Notes: generated by a model not told the origin, from the letters alone. Positions 36,073 to 45,215 are shown, counted from the stretch's first letter. The stretch: 64,000 nucleotides of DNA from Capsulimonadaceae bacterium (GCA_031292625.1 JARLGU010000011.1:214591-278590), one strand, 5' to 3'. Numbers and translations: made by a program.

Positions 36073-36582
36073 ATGATGGCAAAACTCAACATAATACTGA
36101 TTGCTCTTGCATCACTGATTACGGGCGCGGTTTTATCTGGCTGCGGGGCAGCACAGCAGGCTGAGGCGAAAGCCATCTCGGGTACATATTCCAACAACTT
36201 CAATAACAATGCCAGCGACTTCTCCGTTACCATCGCGTCAAGCAAAGCACTGAGCGGTTATCTAGACAACTACCCAACCGGCAGCAGCGCGACGATGACC
36301 GGAACAGTGAGCTTCAATAGCGACCTCACGAGCGGAAGCGCCCCCTTGACCGTCTACACATACAATAGCAGCACGCATGGCGGCGGAACAAAGTCTGGTC
36401 CATATTACTACTACCTCACCTTCTCATACGCCAATAACGCCTTATCGGTCAATATTCTTAGCTCTGGAAACTCGGATCCCCTCGGAATCGGCAAAACGAG
36501 CGGCCTATCGATTACGGCTGCAACCACCTATATTGTCTCGAGACTGACCAGCCTGTCATCCCTCAGGCATCACGCAGGGTAA
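36073..36582 (+). CDS. Putative secreted lipoprotein, unknown function
   Basis: 169 aa. A lipoprotein signal peptide ends at the lipobox L21-S-G-C24, so Cys24 should be lipid-modified and the protein anchored to a membrane. The mature part is rich in Ser, Thr, Asn and Tyr (TYSNNFNNNASDFSVTIA; SGPYYYYLTFSY) and looks like a beta-sandwich. No family is recognised. Either ATG 36073 or ATG 36076 could be used; GGGA lies a few nt before. It stands between the DinB gene and fmdB, both on the same strand, without evident functional link. Confidence 0.7.
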   Translation: MMAKLNIILIALASLITGAVLSGCGAAQQAEAKAISGTYSNNFNNNASDFSVTIASSKALSGYLDNYPTGSSATMTGTVSFNSDLTSGSAPLTVYTYNSSTHGGGTKSGPYYYYLTFSYANNALSVNILSSGNSDPLGIGKTSGLSITAATTYIVSRLTSLSSLRHHAG

Positions 36583-36751
36583 ATCCGGCAGCTCTAGATC
36601 CATTAACAGTGTCGCGGCGCCCGCTCGATGCAGCCGGCGCGGCGGCGCTGCAATACGGCGGCGATACGCCTTGCACTCCCAATTGACGAGCACGGCGGCA
36701 CACGGTAAGAGGTATAATAATCTGAAAGTACCGTGTCAGACGAGGATCTAT

Positions 36752-36982
36752 ATGCCAATCTACGAGTTTGCCTGCCGAAAATGCAATACGGAATTCGAGA
36801 AGATCGTGCCGGCTGCACAGCGCGACTCCGTAGAGTGTCCTGCGTGCGGCAACAAGCGGACGATGCGCAAGGTGTCGCTGGCCGCGCCCGCTCAGTTCGC
36901 CTCGAAGGCTCCCGCGTGCCCCAGCGCGGAGATGTGCGGTCAGGCATCCTGTTGCGGCGGCGCTTGCGGTCTTCCAAACTAG
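36752..36982 (+). CDS. FmdB family zinc ribbon protein
   Basis: 76-aa zinc-ribbon protein. The four ligands are C8, C11, C29 and C32 in MPIYEFACRKCNTEFE and VECPACGNK. The Cys-rich end (MCGQASCCGGACG) is common in FmdB-type proteins. The family is linked to formamidase or amide-related regulation, and its members are found next to many unrelated genes; the molecular role is unclear. The ATG at 36752 follows GACGAGGATC as ribosome site; a TATAAT at 36713-36718 lies upstream. metG starts 78 nt downstream on the same strand. Confidence 0.85.
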   Translation: MPIYEFACRKCNTEFEKIVPAAQRDSVECPACGNKRTMRKVSLAAPAQFASKAPACPSAEMCGQASCCGGACGLPN

Positions 36983-37060
36983 CCCAAGCGTTTCCCCGTC
37001 CACCCGCTTTGCTTCCACCGCCGGCGATGCCCGCCACGGCCTCCAGGAGATATCGATTCG

Positions 37061-39025
37061 TTGAGTAAATCATTTTACGTTACCACGCCAATTTACTACG
37101 TCAATGGCGTCCCGCACGTCGGTTCCGCGACAACCACGCTGATCGTGGACGCCGTTATTCGCTACCACAAGCTTCGCGGCGAGAAGACATACTTTCTGAC
37201 CGGCACCGACGAACACGCCCAAAAAGTTGCCGATGCCGCCGCCAAGGCTGGCAAAACGCCGCAGGAGTTCGTCGACGATATCTCGCAGCGATTTGTCGAA
37301 GCGTGGAAACGCCTTGGCGCGGAATACGACCGATTTATCCGGACGTCGGAGCCACAGCACAAGGCCACGACGGCCGAGGTATTTCGCCGCCTGCAGGCTA
37401 CCGGCGACATCTACCAGGGCACGTACGAAGGGTGGTACTCGGTCGCCGACGAAACCTTCCTGCGCGACAGCGAAGTCGAGGACGGCAAGTCGAAGGAGAC
37501 TGGCGCGAAAGTTGAACGCGTCACCGAGATCAACTACTATTTTCGCCTGTCCGCTTATGGCGACCGCCTGCTTGCCCATATCGAGGCGAACCCCGATTTC
37601 CTGATCCCGGACACGAGACGCAATGAGGTCATCGCCTTCATCAAAGAAGGCCTTCGCGATGTCCCGGTCTCGCGGCGCAATACCGGCTGGGGCATTCCGG
37701 TCCCCGGCGACGACAGCCAGGTTGTGTACGTCTGGTTCGACGCGCTGATCAACTACCTGACCGCCTCTGGTTGGCCTTCCGATGGCTGGGAGCAGCTATG
37801 GCCAGCCGACGCGCACCTGGTGGGTAAGGAAATCTACACCCGTTTCCATGCCACGCTCTGGCCAGCAATGCTCATGGGCCTTGGTCTCCCGTTGCCCGGC
37901 CACGTCGTCGGCCACGGCTGGTGGCTGGTGGGCGGCGAGAAGGGCTCCAAGTCAAAGGGCAACATCCCGGCGCCGCAGGATGTCATTGATCGCATCGTCA
38001 AATACAGCGGCGCTCCCGTCGATATGGCGACCGATGCGTTGCGCTACTATTTACTGCGCGATATCTCGTTCACCGGCGACGCCGAGTTCGGGTTCGGGCA
38101 GCTTGCCGTCCGCTATAACGGCGAACTCGCCAATAATCTGGGCAACCTGCTCAACCGCGCGCTCAACATGCTTCACCAGTATTCGGCCGGCATTGTCCCC
38201 GACCGAGCGGCGGCAACAGCCTCGTCGGAGATCGTAGCAGCCGCGCTACATGCGACGGCAGCGGTCGAAAGCGCGCTGGACGGATACAATCCTGGCGCTG
38301 CGCTCGAAGCCATCGCGAAGTTTGTCGCCGCCAACAACAAGGCGATCGATACGGCCGCGCCGTGGAAGCGCGCCAAGGAAGGCAATCAAGAAGCAATCGA
38401 TCAGGCGCTCTATATCGCCCTCGAAGCTTTGCGCGTCGTCAGCGTCCTCTCGGCGCCGTTCATTCCAAAAGCCGCCGACGAAATTCGTCGCCAACTCGGC
38501 ATCAGCGCCCAGCCAATCCGGTGGAGCGATGCGTCCACGTGGGGGCTGCTTGCAGCCGGCACGCAAACCCTGACCGCATCGCCGGTCTTCCCGCGCTACG
38601 ATGCCAAAAAGGCGGCGGCGGATGAAGCTGCCGAAGCAGCGCCCGAAAAACCGGCCGCACAACAAGTTAAGAAGGATACAGCCATCGATACCAATCTGAT
38701 TTCCATCGACGATTTCGCGAAGGTTCAACTTCGTATTGCCGAAATCAAAACCGCCGAGCGCGTGGAGGGCGCAAAGAAGCTCCTGCGCCTGACCGTGGAT
38801 GCCGGCGAAGGGGAGCCGCGTCAACTCGTCGCGGGCATCGCCGAATCGTACGCGCCCGAGGACCTTCCCGGCCGCAAGGTCGTGATCGTCGCGAACCTGC
38901 AGCCCGCGACAATTCGCGGCGTTGTATCCAATGGAATGATTGTCGCGGCCACCGACGCGGACGGCAAGGCCGTCCTGCTCGCGCCCGATAAGCCTGACCT
39001 TGCGCCTGGATCAAAGATCCGATAG
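37061..39025 (+). CDS. metG: Methionyl-tRNA synthetase
   Basis: 654-aa class I synthetase that charges tRNA-Met. The HIGH-type motif is HVGS (19-22), preceded by the family start YVTTPIYYVNGVPHVG, and the KMSKS-type loop is K294-GSKS298. The zinc-knuckle region has no cysteines (YEGWYSVADETFLRDSEVED), so it is a zinc-free type. The C-terminal ~110 residues form an EMAPII/Trbp111-like tRNA-binding domain, DFAKVQLRIAEIKTAERVEG onward. Initiation is at TTG 37061 with AGGAGA about 10 nt upstream, and MSKSFYVTTPIYY fits the family start. It follows fmdB by 78 nt. Confidence 0.96.
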   Translation: MSKSFYVTTPIYYVNGVPHVGSATTTLIVDAVIRYHKLRGEKTYFLTGTDEHAQKVADAAAKAGKTPQEFVDDISQRFVEAWKRLGAEYDRFIRTSEPQHKATTAEVFRRLQATGDIYQGTYEGWYSVADETFLRDSEVEDGKSKETGAKVERVTEINYYFRLSAYGDRLLAHIEANPDFLIPDTRRNEVIAFIKEGLRDVPVSRRNTGWGIPVPGDDSQVVYVWFDALINYLTASGWPSDGWEQLWPADAHLVGKEIYTRFHATLWPAMLMGLGLPLPGHVVGHGWWLVGGEKGSKSKGNIPAPQDVIDRIVKYSGAPVDMATDALRYYLLRDISFTGDAEFGFGQLAVRYNGELANNLGNLLNRALNMLHQYSAGIVPDRAAATASSEIVAAALHATAAVESALDGYNPGAALEAIAKFVAANNKAIDTAAPWKRAKEGNQEAIDQALYIALEALRVVSVLSAPFIPKAADEIRRQLGISAQPIRWSDASTWGLLAAGTQTLTASPVFPRYDAKKAAADEAAEAAPEKPAAQQVKKDTAIDTNLISIDDFAKVQLRIAEIKTAERVEGAKKLLRLTVDAGEGEPRQLVAGIAESYAPEDLPGRKVVIVANLQPATIRGVVSNGMIVAATDADGKAVLLAPDKPDLAPGSKIR

Positions 39026-39031
39026 GTTAGG

Positions 39032-39046
39032 GACAGCGCTGCTGTC
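39032..39046. terminator. Small hairpin between metG and the glycosyltransferase
   Basis: GACAGC pairs with GCTGTC around a GCT loop in the 26-nt gap between convergent genes. No T tract on either side, so a weak or partial terminator. Confidence 0.35.
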
Positions 39047-39051
39047 GTACG

Positions 39052-40176
39052 CTAAATGGACCGCCCTAACACGCTTGCGTAAACATCCAGCGTGTTCTGG
39101 GCGGTCTTTTCCCACGTAAGCTTCGCAGCTCGATCGATGCCGGCCTGACCAAAGATCGCGCGCAAGTCTTCCGTCAGCGAGCGCCGTAGCGCATCCGCCC
39201 ACCCCTCTAGGTCGTCCGGACCGCAAAGCAAACCGCAGTCCCCTACCACTTCCGGTATAGAGGCGGCATTGCTCGCAACAACAGGACAGCCCGACGCCAG
39301 CGCTTCGAGCGGCGGCAGGCCGAATCCTTCGTAGCGCGACGGATAAACACACGCGGCGGCGCTGCCGTAGAGCAACGGCAGGTCATCGTCCGGCACATAC
39401 CCGAGAAACCGAACGAAATCCGCGCTGCGCACCTCGTCGTCCGATCCAAACTGTTCGGATCGCCCGGTCAGCGCGACAACCGCGTTCTTTGGCCAGTCTC
39501 CGCTTGCCTTAAGTCTTTCAACAGCGCGCACCACAATCCGCGCATTCTTTCGCCGGTATTGCCGGGAGCCGCCCTGCAAACCTACGCCGATCAGAAACGG
39601 CCCCGATAACCCGTATCGCTCCATGGCCAGACGGACGGCGACTCCCAGGTCCATCGGCTGAAAGCCAGGCGATACGGCCAACGGGATCGCGGCGACCTTT
39701 TGCGGATCGACCTGGAGGCGCTCGACGATTTCCCGCTTTGAAAACTCAGACTGCGTAATGATCTGGTTCGCTCCTCTTGCCGCAAGCGGGATCAGCGTGT
39801 TCATGATGGCGTGCTGCTTTGGCGGAAACCAGGATCGATCGACGCGAAAGCTAACATCGGCAATCGTAACGACCGTCGGGCAGAATGGGACGATCGGCAG
39901 GGTGTACTGAGCATGCAGAAGAGCCGCCCCATCGCGACGCAAACGAGCCGGTAGGTTCAGATGCGGCCAAAGGAAACCGGAGCGCGCCGGAACGTGGGCA
40001 AGGCGGATATTCGGAGCAGCATCGCCGAGCGCATCGCGAACTGGGTCCGGGAGATGGTAATACAGCGTCAAGCGCTCGTCCGGGACAAGCTTCGCGAGCG
40101 CCGTAATCAGGTTCGCAAAATAGACCCGGTCACCCGTGCCTCCCGAGTAGATGCTTCGCGCATCGAACGCAATCAT
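39052..40176 (-). CDS. Glycosyltransferase, GT4-like family
   Basis: 374 aa with a GT-B fold. The C-terminal sugar-nucleotide domain has the signature SRYEGFGLPPLEALASGCPV, containing the E-x7-E pair, followed by IPEVVGDCGLL. The N-terminus starts MIAFDARSIYSGGTGDRVYF, the acceptor-side glycine loop. It transfers a sugar from a nucleotide donor, probably in building a surface polysaccharide. The start at 40176 fits the family; the frame opens at 40212 but that part is not conserved. It ends the leftward gene set that begins with the C-methyltransferase and the GMD-like gene; the gap to the upstream gene is 32 nt. Confidence 0.88.
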   Translation of the reverse strand: MIAFDARSIYSGGTGDRVYFANLITALAKLVPDERLTLYYHLPDPVRDALGDAAPNIRLAHVPARSGFLWPHLNLPARLRRDGAALLHAQYTLPIVPFCPTVVTIADVSFRVDRSWFPPKQHAIMNTLIPLAARGANQIITQSEFSKREIVERLQVDPQKVAAIPLAVSPGFQPMDLGVAVRLAMERYGLSGPFLIGVGLQGGSRQYRRKNARIVVRAVERLKASGDWPKNAVVALTGRSEQFGSDDEVRSADFVRFLGYVPDDDLPLLYGSAAACVYPSRYEGFGLPPLEALASGCPVVASNAASIPEVVGDCGLLCGPDDLEGWADALRRSLTEDLRAIFGQAGIDRAAKLTWEKTAQNTLDVYASVLGRSI

Positions 40177-40208
40177 GAATGTCTCATTTCTCGATTCACC
40201 GCTATTCC

Positions 40209-41177
40209 TCAACGCCTATCCGACGTCAAATAATGCCGAACGAGGATGCCCACCATTTCGCTGAACGAGACACGCGGCGTCCAGCCCGTGGCAGCTTTCA
40301 GCTTCGCGGCATCGCCTAGCAAGTTTCGCGGTTTTGCCGTGATCAGATGAGGATCAACCACAACCCTATTCCGCCAATCGACTACGCCAGCCTCCTCAAA
40401 CGCCTGGGCGACAAACTCGCCGATCGTGTGCGCCTCTCCGGTCGCCACGACATAGTCGTCCGCACTCTCCAACGCAACGATCGCTCGCATCGCGTCAACA
40501 TAATCCGGCGCATAGCCCCAGTCAACAACAGCGTCCAGATTCCCCACGGTAAGGACATCTTCCGATCCCCGCGCAATATTCGCAACGGTTTCCGCGATTC
40601 GCCGGCTGACAAATCCGGGGCGTCGATAAACGGATTCGTGATTGTAGAGAATGCCTGCCGACGCGTGGATGCCAAACTCTCTGCGGTAATAGCGGCCGAG
40701 AAACACGCCGGTTGCTTTCGTAATGCCATACACGCATTGCGGATCGAACGGCGTCTGTTCGTTTTGCGGCCTCACGGTTGGCCAACCGAACACGTGGGAC
40801 GATGCCGCGTAAAATATGCGGGTCGATGGACAATGTTCCTTCGCAGCCAGCAGAAAGTTCTCGTAGCCCAGCACATGCGTCTCGTAGCTCTTGCGCATGA
40901 GTTCCGGCGGATCGAGAGCAGCGCTAGCTTCCGACGAACCGTGGTGAGCGGCGAGATAGTAAAGCTCGCAGGGCCTAAAATCGCACATCAGGCGGTAAAC
41001 GCTGTCGCGGTCGAGGATGTCGATCGGAGCAGCGGACTGAGCGCCGTAAAGATCCAGCGCGCTCCTGCTCAGTGCCGCTACGAGGCAGCCGGATGCCTTC
41101 AGGGCGTCCGTAAGGAAACGGCCGTCCTGGCCGTGAGAGCCGACGACGATTGCACGGCAGCTTGGGCTAGCCTTCAA
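40209..41177 (-). CDS. NAD-dependent epimerase/dehydratase, GMD-like
   Basis: 322 aa of the short-chain dehydrogenase extended type. It resembles GDP-mannose 4,6-dehydratase: cofactor loop GSHGQDGRFL, YNHES in the C-terminal lobe, the catalytic pair Y-x3-K (YGITK) and a region near VVDWGYAPDYVDAM. However, the place of the catalytic Thr/Glu pair (TSE in the true Gmd at 42689) reads SSH, so the acid Glu is missing and a different reaction, perhaps 4-keto reduction or epimerisation, is likely. Its stop and start overlap those of the upstream C-methyltransferase by 11 nt. It is divergent from gmd, which should supply GDP-4-keto-6-deoxymannose as its substrate. Confidence 0.8.
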   Translation of the reverse strand: MKASPSCRAIVVGSHGQDGRFLTDALKASGCLVAALSRSALDLYGAQSAAPIDILDRDSVYRLMCDFRPCELYYLAAHHGSSEASAALDPPELMRKSYETHVLGYENFLLAAKEHCPSTRIFYAASSHVFGWPTVRPQNEQTPFDPQCVYGITKATGVFLGRYYRREFGIHASAGILYNHESVYRRPGFVSRRIAETVANIARGSEDVLTVGNLDAVVDWGYAPDYVDAMRAIVALESADDYVVATGEAHTIGEFVAQAFEEAGVVDWRNRVVVDPHLITAKPRNLLGDAAKLKAATGWTPRVSFSEMVGILVRHYLTSDRR

Positions 41178-42465
41178 CGATGGAGATCTCCGGCAGCGGG
41201 AAAACCAGCTTGCCGCCTTTTCGCAAGAATTCTGCCTCGCGCTCGATAATCACGTCGCGAAAGTGCCACGGGAGCACGACAAAGTAATCGGGGCTCATTG
41301 CCCGGGCGTCTGCCTCGGATACAATCGATATCAAAGTTCCCGGAGTGAACTTTCCAAACTTATCCGCATTGACCTCCGCGATGACGGCAATATCGTCCGT
41401 CGTCAGGCCGCAGTACTGTAGAACAACGTTTCCCTTCGTCGAAGCGCCATAGCCGAGGACGCGTTGCGACCGAGCACGCAGGTCGCCCAATAGATCGCGA
41501 AGCGCTTCACGATGCCGTTCGATCGCGTCGACAAACCGCCGGTAAGGAGCTTCTGAGTCAAGCCCCAGCGCCGTTTCGCTCGCCCGCATGGCATTCAAAG
41601 CGTCGGTATTCGCCGCATACGGAGCACTCTGCTTGCAAACGGTTACGGCGAAGCTGCCTCCATTGACGAAGTTCCTGGCAACATCGATCACGCGAAGGTT
41701 CGCTCGTTCGCAAAGCCATTCGATTTGGCGCAACGCGTAGTATTCGACGTGCTCGTGGCAGATTGTGTCGTATGCCGACGCCGCTATCATGGCCGGCAAG
41801 TAGCTTTGCTCCAAATGCCAGATGCCATCATCCGCCAAAACATCGTGCACATCCCGCGCGAACGTCAGCGGATCGTCCAGATCGTAGAACATCGCGATCG
41901 ATGTCACGATCTTCGCCTTGCGATCGCCCTTCCTTGCGCGGATTGCCGCCGCCGTAAAGAAGTCCTCGACAACCTCGACTCCGGGATCGTAATACTGACG
42001 AAACTTCCTGGCAGTCGGGTCGATCCCGATGCGTTCCACGCCTGCCTCGGTGTAGAACGAAAGCGTCGTGCCGTCGTTGCTTCCGATATCGAGGACGATG
42101 TCGCCCGAACAGAGTCCTGCAGTCCGCTTGAGCTGCGCGACCTTGGCCGCAAGATGATCGACCATGGCGCGGTTCAGGCCAGATCGGTAGCCATAGTCCT
42201 CGCCATACATCTCCGAAGCGGCGTACGTATGCTTAAGTTGTACAAGTCCACAGGCGTCAGGGTTATTGGCAGCGTTGCACCGCACTAATTGGAGCGGACC
42301 GCGCGTAACGCGTTGTGTCGCGCTGCTTGGAAAGTGTCCGGTGAGACACTGTTCTCCCAGGTCCACGATCAATCGAAGATCGCTGTTTCCGCAAATCCGG
42401 CAACAGGATACTTCCCGTACTGGCGGTGCACAATTGTCGTCGTAGTGGGACAAATTCAATGACAT
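41167..42465 (-). CDS. Sugar C-methyltransferase (SAM-dependent, zinc-binding type)
   Basis: 432 aa. The N-terminal part has a zinc-binding Cys set (CCRICGNSDLR, further Cys near 75). The central Rossmann-like domain has the SAM motif IVLDIGSNDGTTLSFYTEAG. The C-terminal domain (about 300-400) contains GYGASTKGNVVLQYCGL, as in the C-methyltransferase family of deoxysugar genes such as TylCIII. It probably adds a methyl group to C3 of a 4-keto-6-deoxyhexose. First gene of the leftward set; starts at 42465 with GGAAG upstream (the frame is open to 42495). It overlaps the GMD-like gene by 11 nt and is divergent from gmd, fitting a branched 6-deoxysugar pathway. Confidence 0.85.
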   Translation of the reverse strand: MSLNLSHYDDNCAPPVREVSCCRICGNSDLRLIVDLGEQCLTGHFPSSATQRVTRGPLQLVRCNAANNPDACGLVQLKHTYAASEMYGEDYGYRSGLNRAMVDHLAAKVAQLKRTAGLCSGDIVLDIGSNDGTTLSFYTEAGVERIGIDPTARKFRQYYDPGVEVVEDFFTAAAIRARKGDRKAKIVTSIAMFYDLDDPLTFARDVHDVLADDGIWHLEQSYLPAMIAASAYDTICHEHVEYYALRQIEWLCERANLRVIDVARNFVNGGSFAVTVCKQSAPYAANTDALNAMRASETALGLDSEAPYRRFVDAIERHREALRDLLGDLRARSQRVLGYGASTKGNVVLQYCGLTTDDIAVIAEVNADKFGKFTPGTLISIVSEADARAMSPDYFVVLPWHFRDVIIEREAEFLRKGGKLVFPLPEISIVEG

Positions 42466-42580
42466 GCTCTCGCGCTTCCGTTGGTTGAGCGCCACAGGTA
42501 GAATGAGGTCTCAATACGTATTATAGCACTGCTAGCATTCCACGCATCAGGATCCGTTCGCTAGCCCCCGTCGATCGCGG

Positions 42581-42594
42581 ATCTGCTAGCAGAT
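42581..42594. promoter_or_regulatory. 14-bp palindrome in the divergent sugar-gene promoter region
   Basis: ATCTGCTAGCAGAT is a perfect palindrome. Around it, CACGCATC (42541-42548) and GATGCGTG (42592-42599) form a second inverted pair. A shared regulator of the divergent C-methyltransferase and gmd genes could bind here. Confidence 0.4.
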
Positions 42595-42688
42595 GCGTGA
42601 TATGTGATATGATAGATATTAACGCACGACAGCAAACATACCGTGCATTCCTGGGAGATAATGCAACCATGAACGGGCGCTCAAGCGA

Positions 42689-43771
42689 ATGAGCCGAACT
42701 GCTTTAATAACGGGAGTCACCGGCCAGGACGGGGCGTACTTATCGGAACTCTTGCTAGATAAGGGCTACGACGTCCACGGGTTGCGGCGGCGCTCTTCAC
42801 AGTTCAATACGAGCCGCATCGACCACCTCTACCAGAACGAGCACGTCCCAGATCGCAGGTTCACTCTGCATTATGGCGATCTCACGGATTCGTCGAACCT
42901 GACACGCCTCGTACAGAAGATCCAGCCTGACGAAATCTTCAATTTGGCGGCGCAAAGTCACGTCGCGGTCTCCTTCGATATTCCCGAATATACGGCGGAA
43001 GTGAACGGCATCGGGACATTGCGCCTATTAGAAGCGATCCGCCTTCTCGGCATGGAGGCGAAGACGCGATTCTACCAGGCATCGACATCGGAGCTCTTCG
43101 GCAAGGTTGTCGAGACCCCGCAGAACGAACTGACGCCGTTCTATCCGCGCTCGCCGTACGCGGTTGCCAAGCTTTACGCTCATTGGATTACCGTCAACTA
43201 CCGCGAAGCCTACGGCATGTACGCTTGCAATGGAATTTTGTTCAACCACGAGTCTCCCAACCGCGGCGAAATATTCGTATCGCGCAAGATTACGCGCGCC
43301 GCGGCCCGTATTAAGCTGGGCACGCAGGACAAATTGTACATCGGAAACCTCGACGCGCTTCGAGACTGGGGACATGCCCGGGACTATGTCGAAATGCAAT
43401 GGCTCATGCTTCAACAGGAACGCCCCGCCGATTACGTGATCGCGACAGGCATCCAACACTCCGTTCGCGAGTTCGTGAGTCTCGCGTTCGAGTTGCTGGG
43501 CATGAAGATTGTATGGGAAGGCGCCGGTCTTCAGGAAACTGGGCGGGACGCCAGGACGGGTGCGGAATTGGTCGTGGTGGACGAGCGGTATTATCGCCCC
43601 ACGGAAGTCTCGTCGCTGCTCGGCGACTCGAGCAAGGCCGCCGAAAAGCTCGGCTGGTCCCCCCGAACGACATTCGAGGAACTCGTGGAAGAGATGATTA
43701 CCGAAGACCTGAAATCAGCCGAACCGGAAGCGCTCGTAGGCGATCGCCAAGAACGCAGCGACGCCAGGTAG
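42689..43771 (+). CDS. gmd: GDP-mannose 4,6-dehydratase
   Basis: 360 aa. Converts GDP-mannose to GDP-4-keto-6-deoxymannose, the precursor of fucose, rhamnose and related deoxysugars. The cofactor loop is [16 protein letters not shown] near residues 9-24; the active-site Thr and Glu are in [10 protein letters not shown] near 130, and the YAVAK motif follows near 155. [16 protein letters not shown] and [20 protein letters not shown] complete the family pattern. Length is normal for the enzyme. The ATG at 42689 lies just downstream of the palindromic intergenic region. It faces a different direction from the GMD-like/C-methyltransferase genes, and an FkbM methyltransferase converges after it. 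Confidence 0.96.
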   Translation: MSRTALITGVTGQDGAYLSELLLDKGYDVHGLRRRSSQFNTSRIDHLYQNEHVPDRRFTLHYGDLTDSSNLTRLVQKIQPDEIFNLAAQSHVAVSFDIPEYTAEVNGIGTLRLLEAIRLLGMEAKTRFYQASTSELFGKVVETPQNELTPFYPRSPYAVAKLYAHWITVNYREAYGMYACNGILFNHESPNRGEIFVSRKITRAAARIKLGTQDKLYIGNLDALRDWGHARDYVEMQWLMLQQERPADYVIATGIQHSVREFVSLAFELLGMKIVWEGAGLQETGRDARTGAELVVVDERYYRPTEVSSLLGDSSKAAEKLGWSPRTTFEELVEEMITEDLKSAEPEALVGDRQERSDAR

Positions 43772-43847
43772 CCCATGGCTCCAGAGCAAATACTTCGCGC
43801 ATCGAGCCCAATCACGAACGTCCATTGTCCCGGTTCGCCGCTGTTGA

Positions 43848-44837
43848 CTACCATTCGACATTGGACACGGCATGAAGCAGCCACACGCCCGGATACTCCG
43901 TCGCTAGCCCAAACGCCTTGAAGCCATGCGCTTCCAGTTGGGCCAAGATCTCTGTATGGCAGTCAAAATGCGTCTCGATGTTTAGCTGCACTCGATCCCG
44001 AAGGCTATCCAGCGATAGGAGCGCGGGGATAATTGAGCGTTCAGAACCTTCACAATCCATTTTGATCAGAAGCGCCGCGTCCGGATGGCGGGCCCTGATG
44101 TCGTTGTAAACATCGACGGCGGAAAGAAGCTCGATGGTTTGCGACTCGAAATCAGCGAGGTTTACGTCCACCGCGACGCCCTCTACACCGAGTGCAGCGC
44201 TGTAGTCAATGTGATATAAGGCGGTTGTCGAATAGGATTTCGACGAAATGCCCATGTTGCGAGGGACAATCTTGCCGGCGATCTCCCGATTGATACGAAA
44301 GTTCGCCACGGCCGAATCAAAGGTTTGTTTGAACGGTTCGTATCCGTAGACTGCTTCGACATTTGAATTGGCCGCAAAGTAAAGGCTTGCGAGGCCGACA
44401 TTCATCCCAATATCCCAAACGACGGTGGGCCTTCTAAGCGTCGTTCGATAGAACTCACGAATAACGACTTCGTCAAACGTTTCGAGGACGCCGTGTCCAT
44501 CCAGCAGGAGAGATACCCCGTTTGCGGTTACGACCGGCCCGGTGACCGGATCGAAGTCAAATGTAGCGCCGTGCTGCCCGATTCGCTCAAGAATCGCGCG
44601 ACTCGGCAGCGTCGGAACGACACGTTCGGCATGCAGACGAGGAACTGGGGTTTCTACGCCGGGCAATCTCAACTGGCCATGCTTGTCCACGGTAAACCCG
44701 GCTGGCCATATGTGATGGCGGATCATGCACTCTAGCCAAAACGTGTCCCGAATATAGCACCAGCCGCGAAGATAGCGTTGCGCATTCGTTGCGGCGTCGG
44801 ATATACGGCGCGGCATTGCTTTAGAGAATCGCCCCAT
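43848..44837 (-). CDS. FkbM family methyltransferase
   Basis: 329 aa. The FkbM domain covers about 130-290: SAM-binding VWDIGMNVGLASLYFAANS near 140, YGYEPFKQTF, and the family segment LLIKMDCEGSERSIIP. Enzymes of this family O-methylate sugars or lipids, often in surface polysaccharide or natural-product pathways. The first ~100 residues form an extra region not typical of the core domain. It sits at the right end of the sugar gene group, converging on gmd, and is a candidate for decorating the same glycan. Transcribed alone. Confidence 0.85.
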   Translation of the reverse strand: MGRFSKAMPRRISDAATNAQRYLRGWCYIRDTFWLECMIRHHIWPAGFTVDKHGQLRLPGVETPVPRLHAERVVPTLPSRAILERIGQHGATFDFDPVTGPVVTANGVSLLLDGHGVLETFDEVVIREFYRTTLRRPTVVWDIGMNVGLASLYFAANSNVEAVYGYEPFKQTFDSAVANFRINREIAGKIVPRNMGISSKSYSTTALYHIDYSAALGVEGVAVDVNLADFESQTIELLSAVDVYNDIRARHPDAALLIKMDCEGSERSIIPALLSLDSLRDRVQLNIETHFDCHTEILAQLEAHGFKAFGLATEYPGVWLLHAVSNVEW

Positions 44838-44868
44838 TTCCCACCTGAGCGTTCAAGATAACGCCACA

Positions 44869-44908
44869 TCACTCCGCCCAACCACGCACAACGGCATCAG
44901 CGACGCGC
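44869..44908 (-). pseudogene. folP: Fragment of the 3' end of folP
   Basis: 36 nt (44873-44908) match the 3' end of folP (48974-49009) with one mismatch, which is silent in the folP frame (CGC to CGT). Read on the minus strand the fragment gives AVVRGWAE followed by TGA at 44871-44869, so a stop codon is kept, although the last codon differs (GAG for GAT). Nothing upstream of 44909 resembles folP. The fragment and intact folP are 4.1 kb apart in the same orientation and flank the LacI/pseudopilin/glycosidase module. Confidence 0.75.
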
Positions 44909-45144
44909 TGATTTGATGGAGAGTGTCTGCTTACTTGAACTCATCATACCCGCTTCCTGTATCGCCCGTCGTCATCCGGGTGGTCGTCGAAAATTGACAG
45001 CGCACGACACTCTCTTTAGGTCCGCCTACTGAGCGGAGATCGGGCTGCATCCGGCGTTAGCGAGGCTCCAGCTTGGCAGCGATATTTCTTCCCGGCAACG
45101 ACTGTCATCCGCATTTTCCATACATCGCTTCCACCATTTCCCTC
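44909..45144. other. Intergenic stretch upstream of the LacI promoter
   Basis: No gene seen. GAGAGTGTC (44919-44927) and GACACTCTC (45006-45014) form a 9-bp inverted repeat with an 78-nt gap. No transposase lies between them. Confidence 0.4.
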
Positions 45145-45173
45145 TTGACGGTCCTGACTGACCATGATATACT
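45145..45173 (+). promoter_or_regulatory. Promoter of the LacI-type regulator
   Basis: TTGACG (45145-45150), 17-nt spacer, TATACT (45168-45173). Just downstream, ATGATATA is directly repeated (45164-45171 and 45181-45188), which could be an autoregulatory operator. Confidence 0.65.
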
Positions 45174-45215
45174 CATGATTATGATATATGTTCGAGGAAG
45201 CGAGACGAGCTGAAT

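Noticed and set aside
44919..45014. 9-bp inverted repeat as the ends of a small transposable element
   Set aside because: No flanking target duplication and no transposase between the arms.
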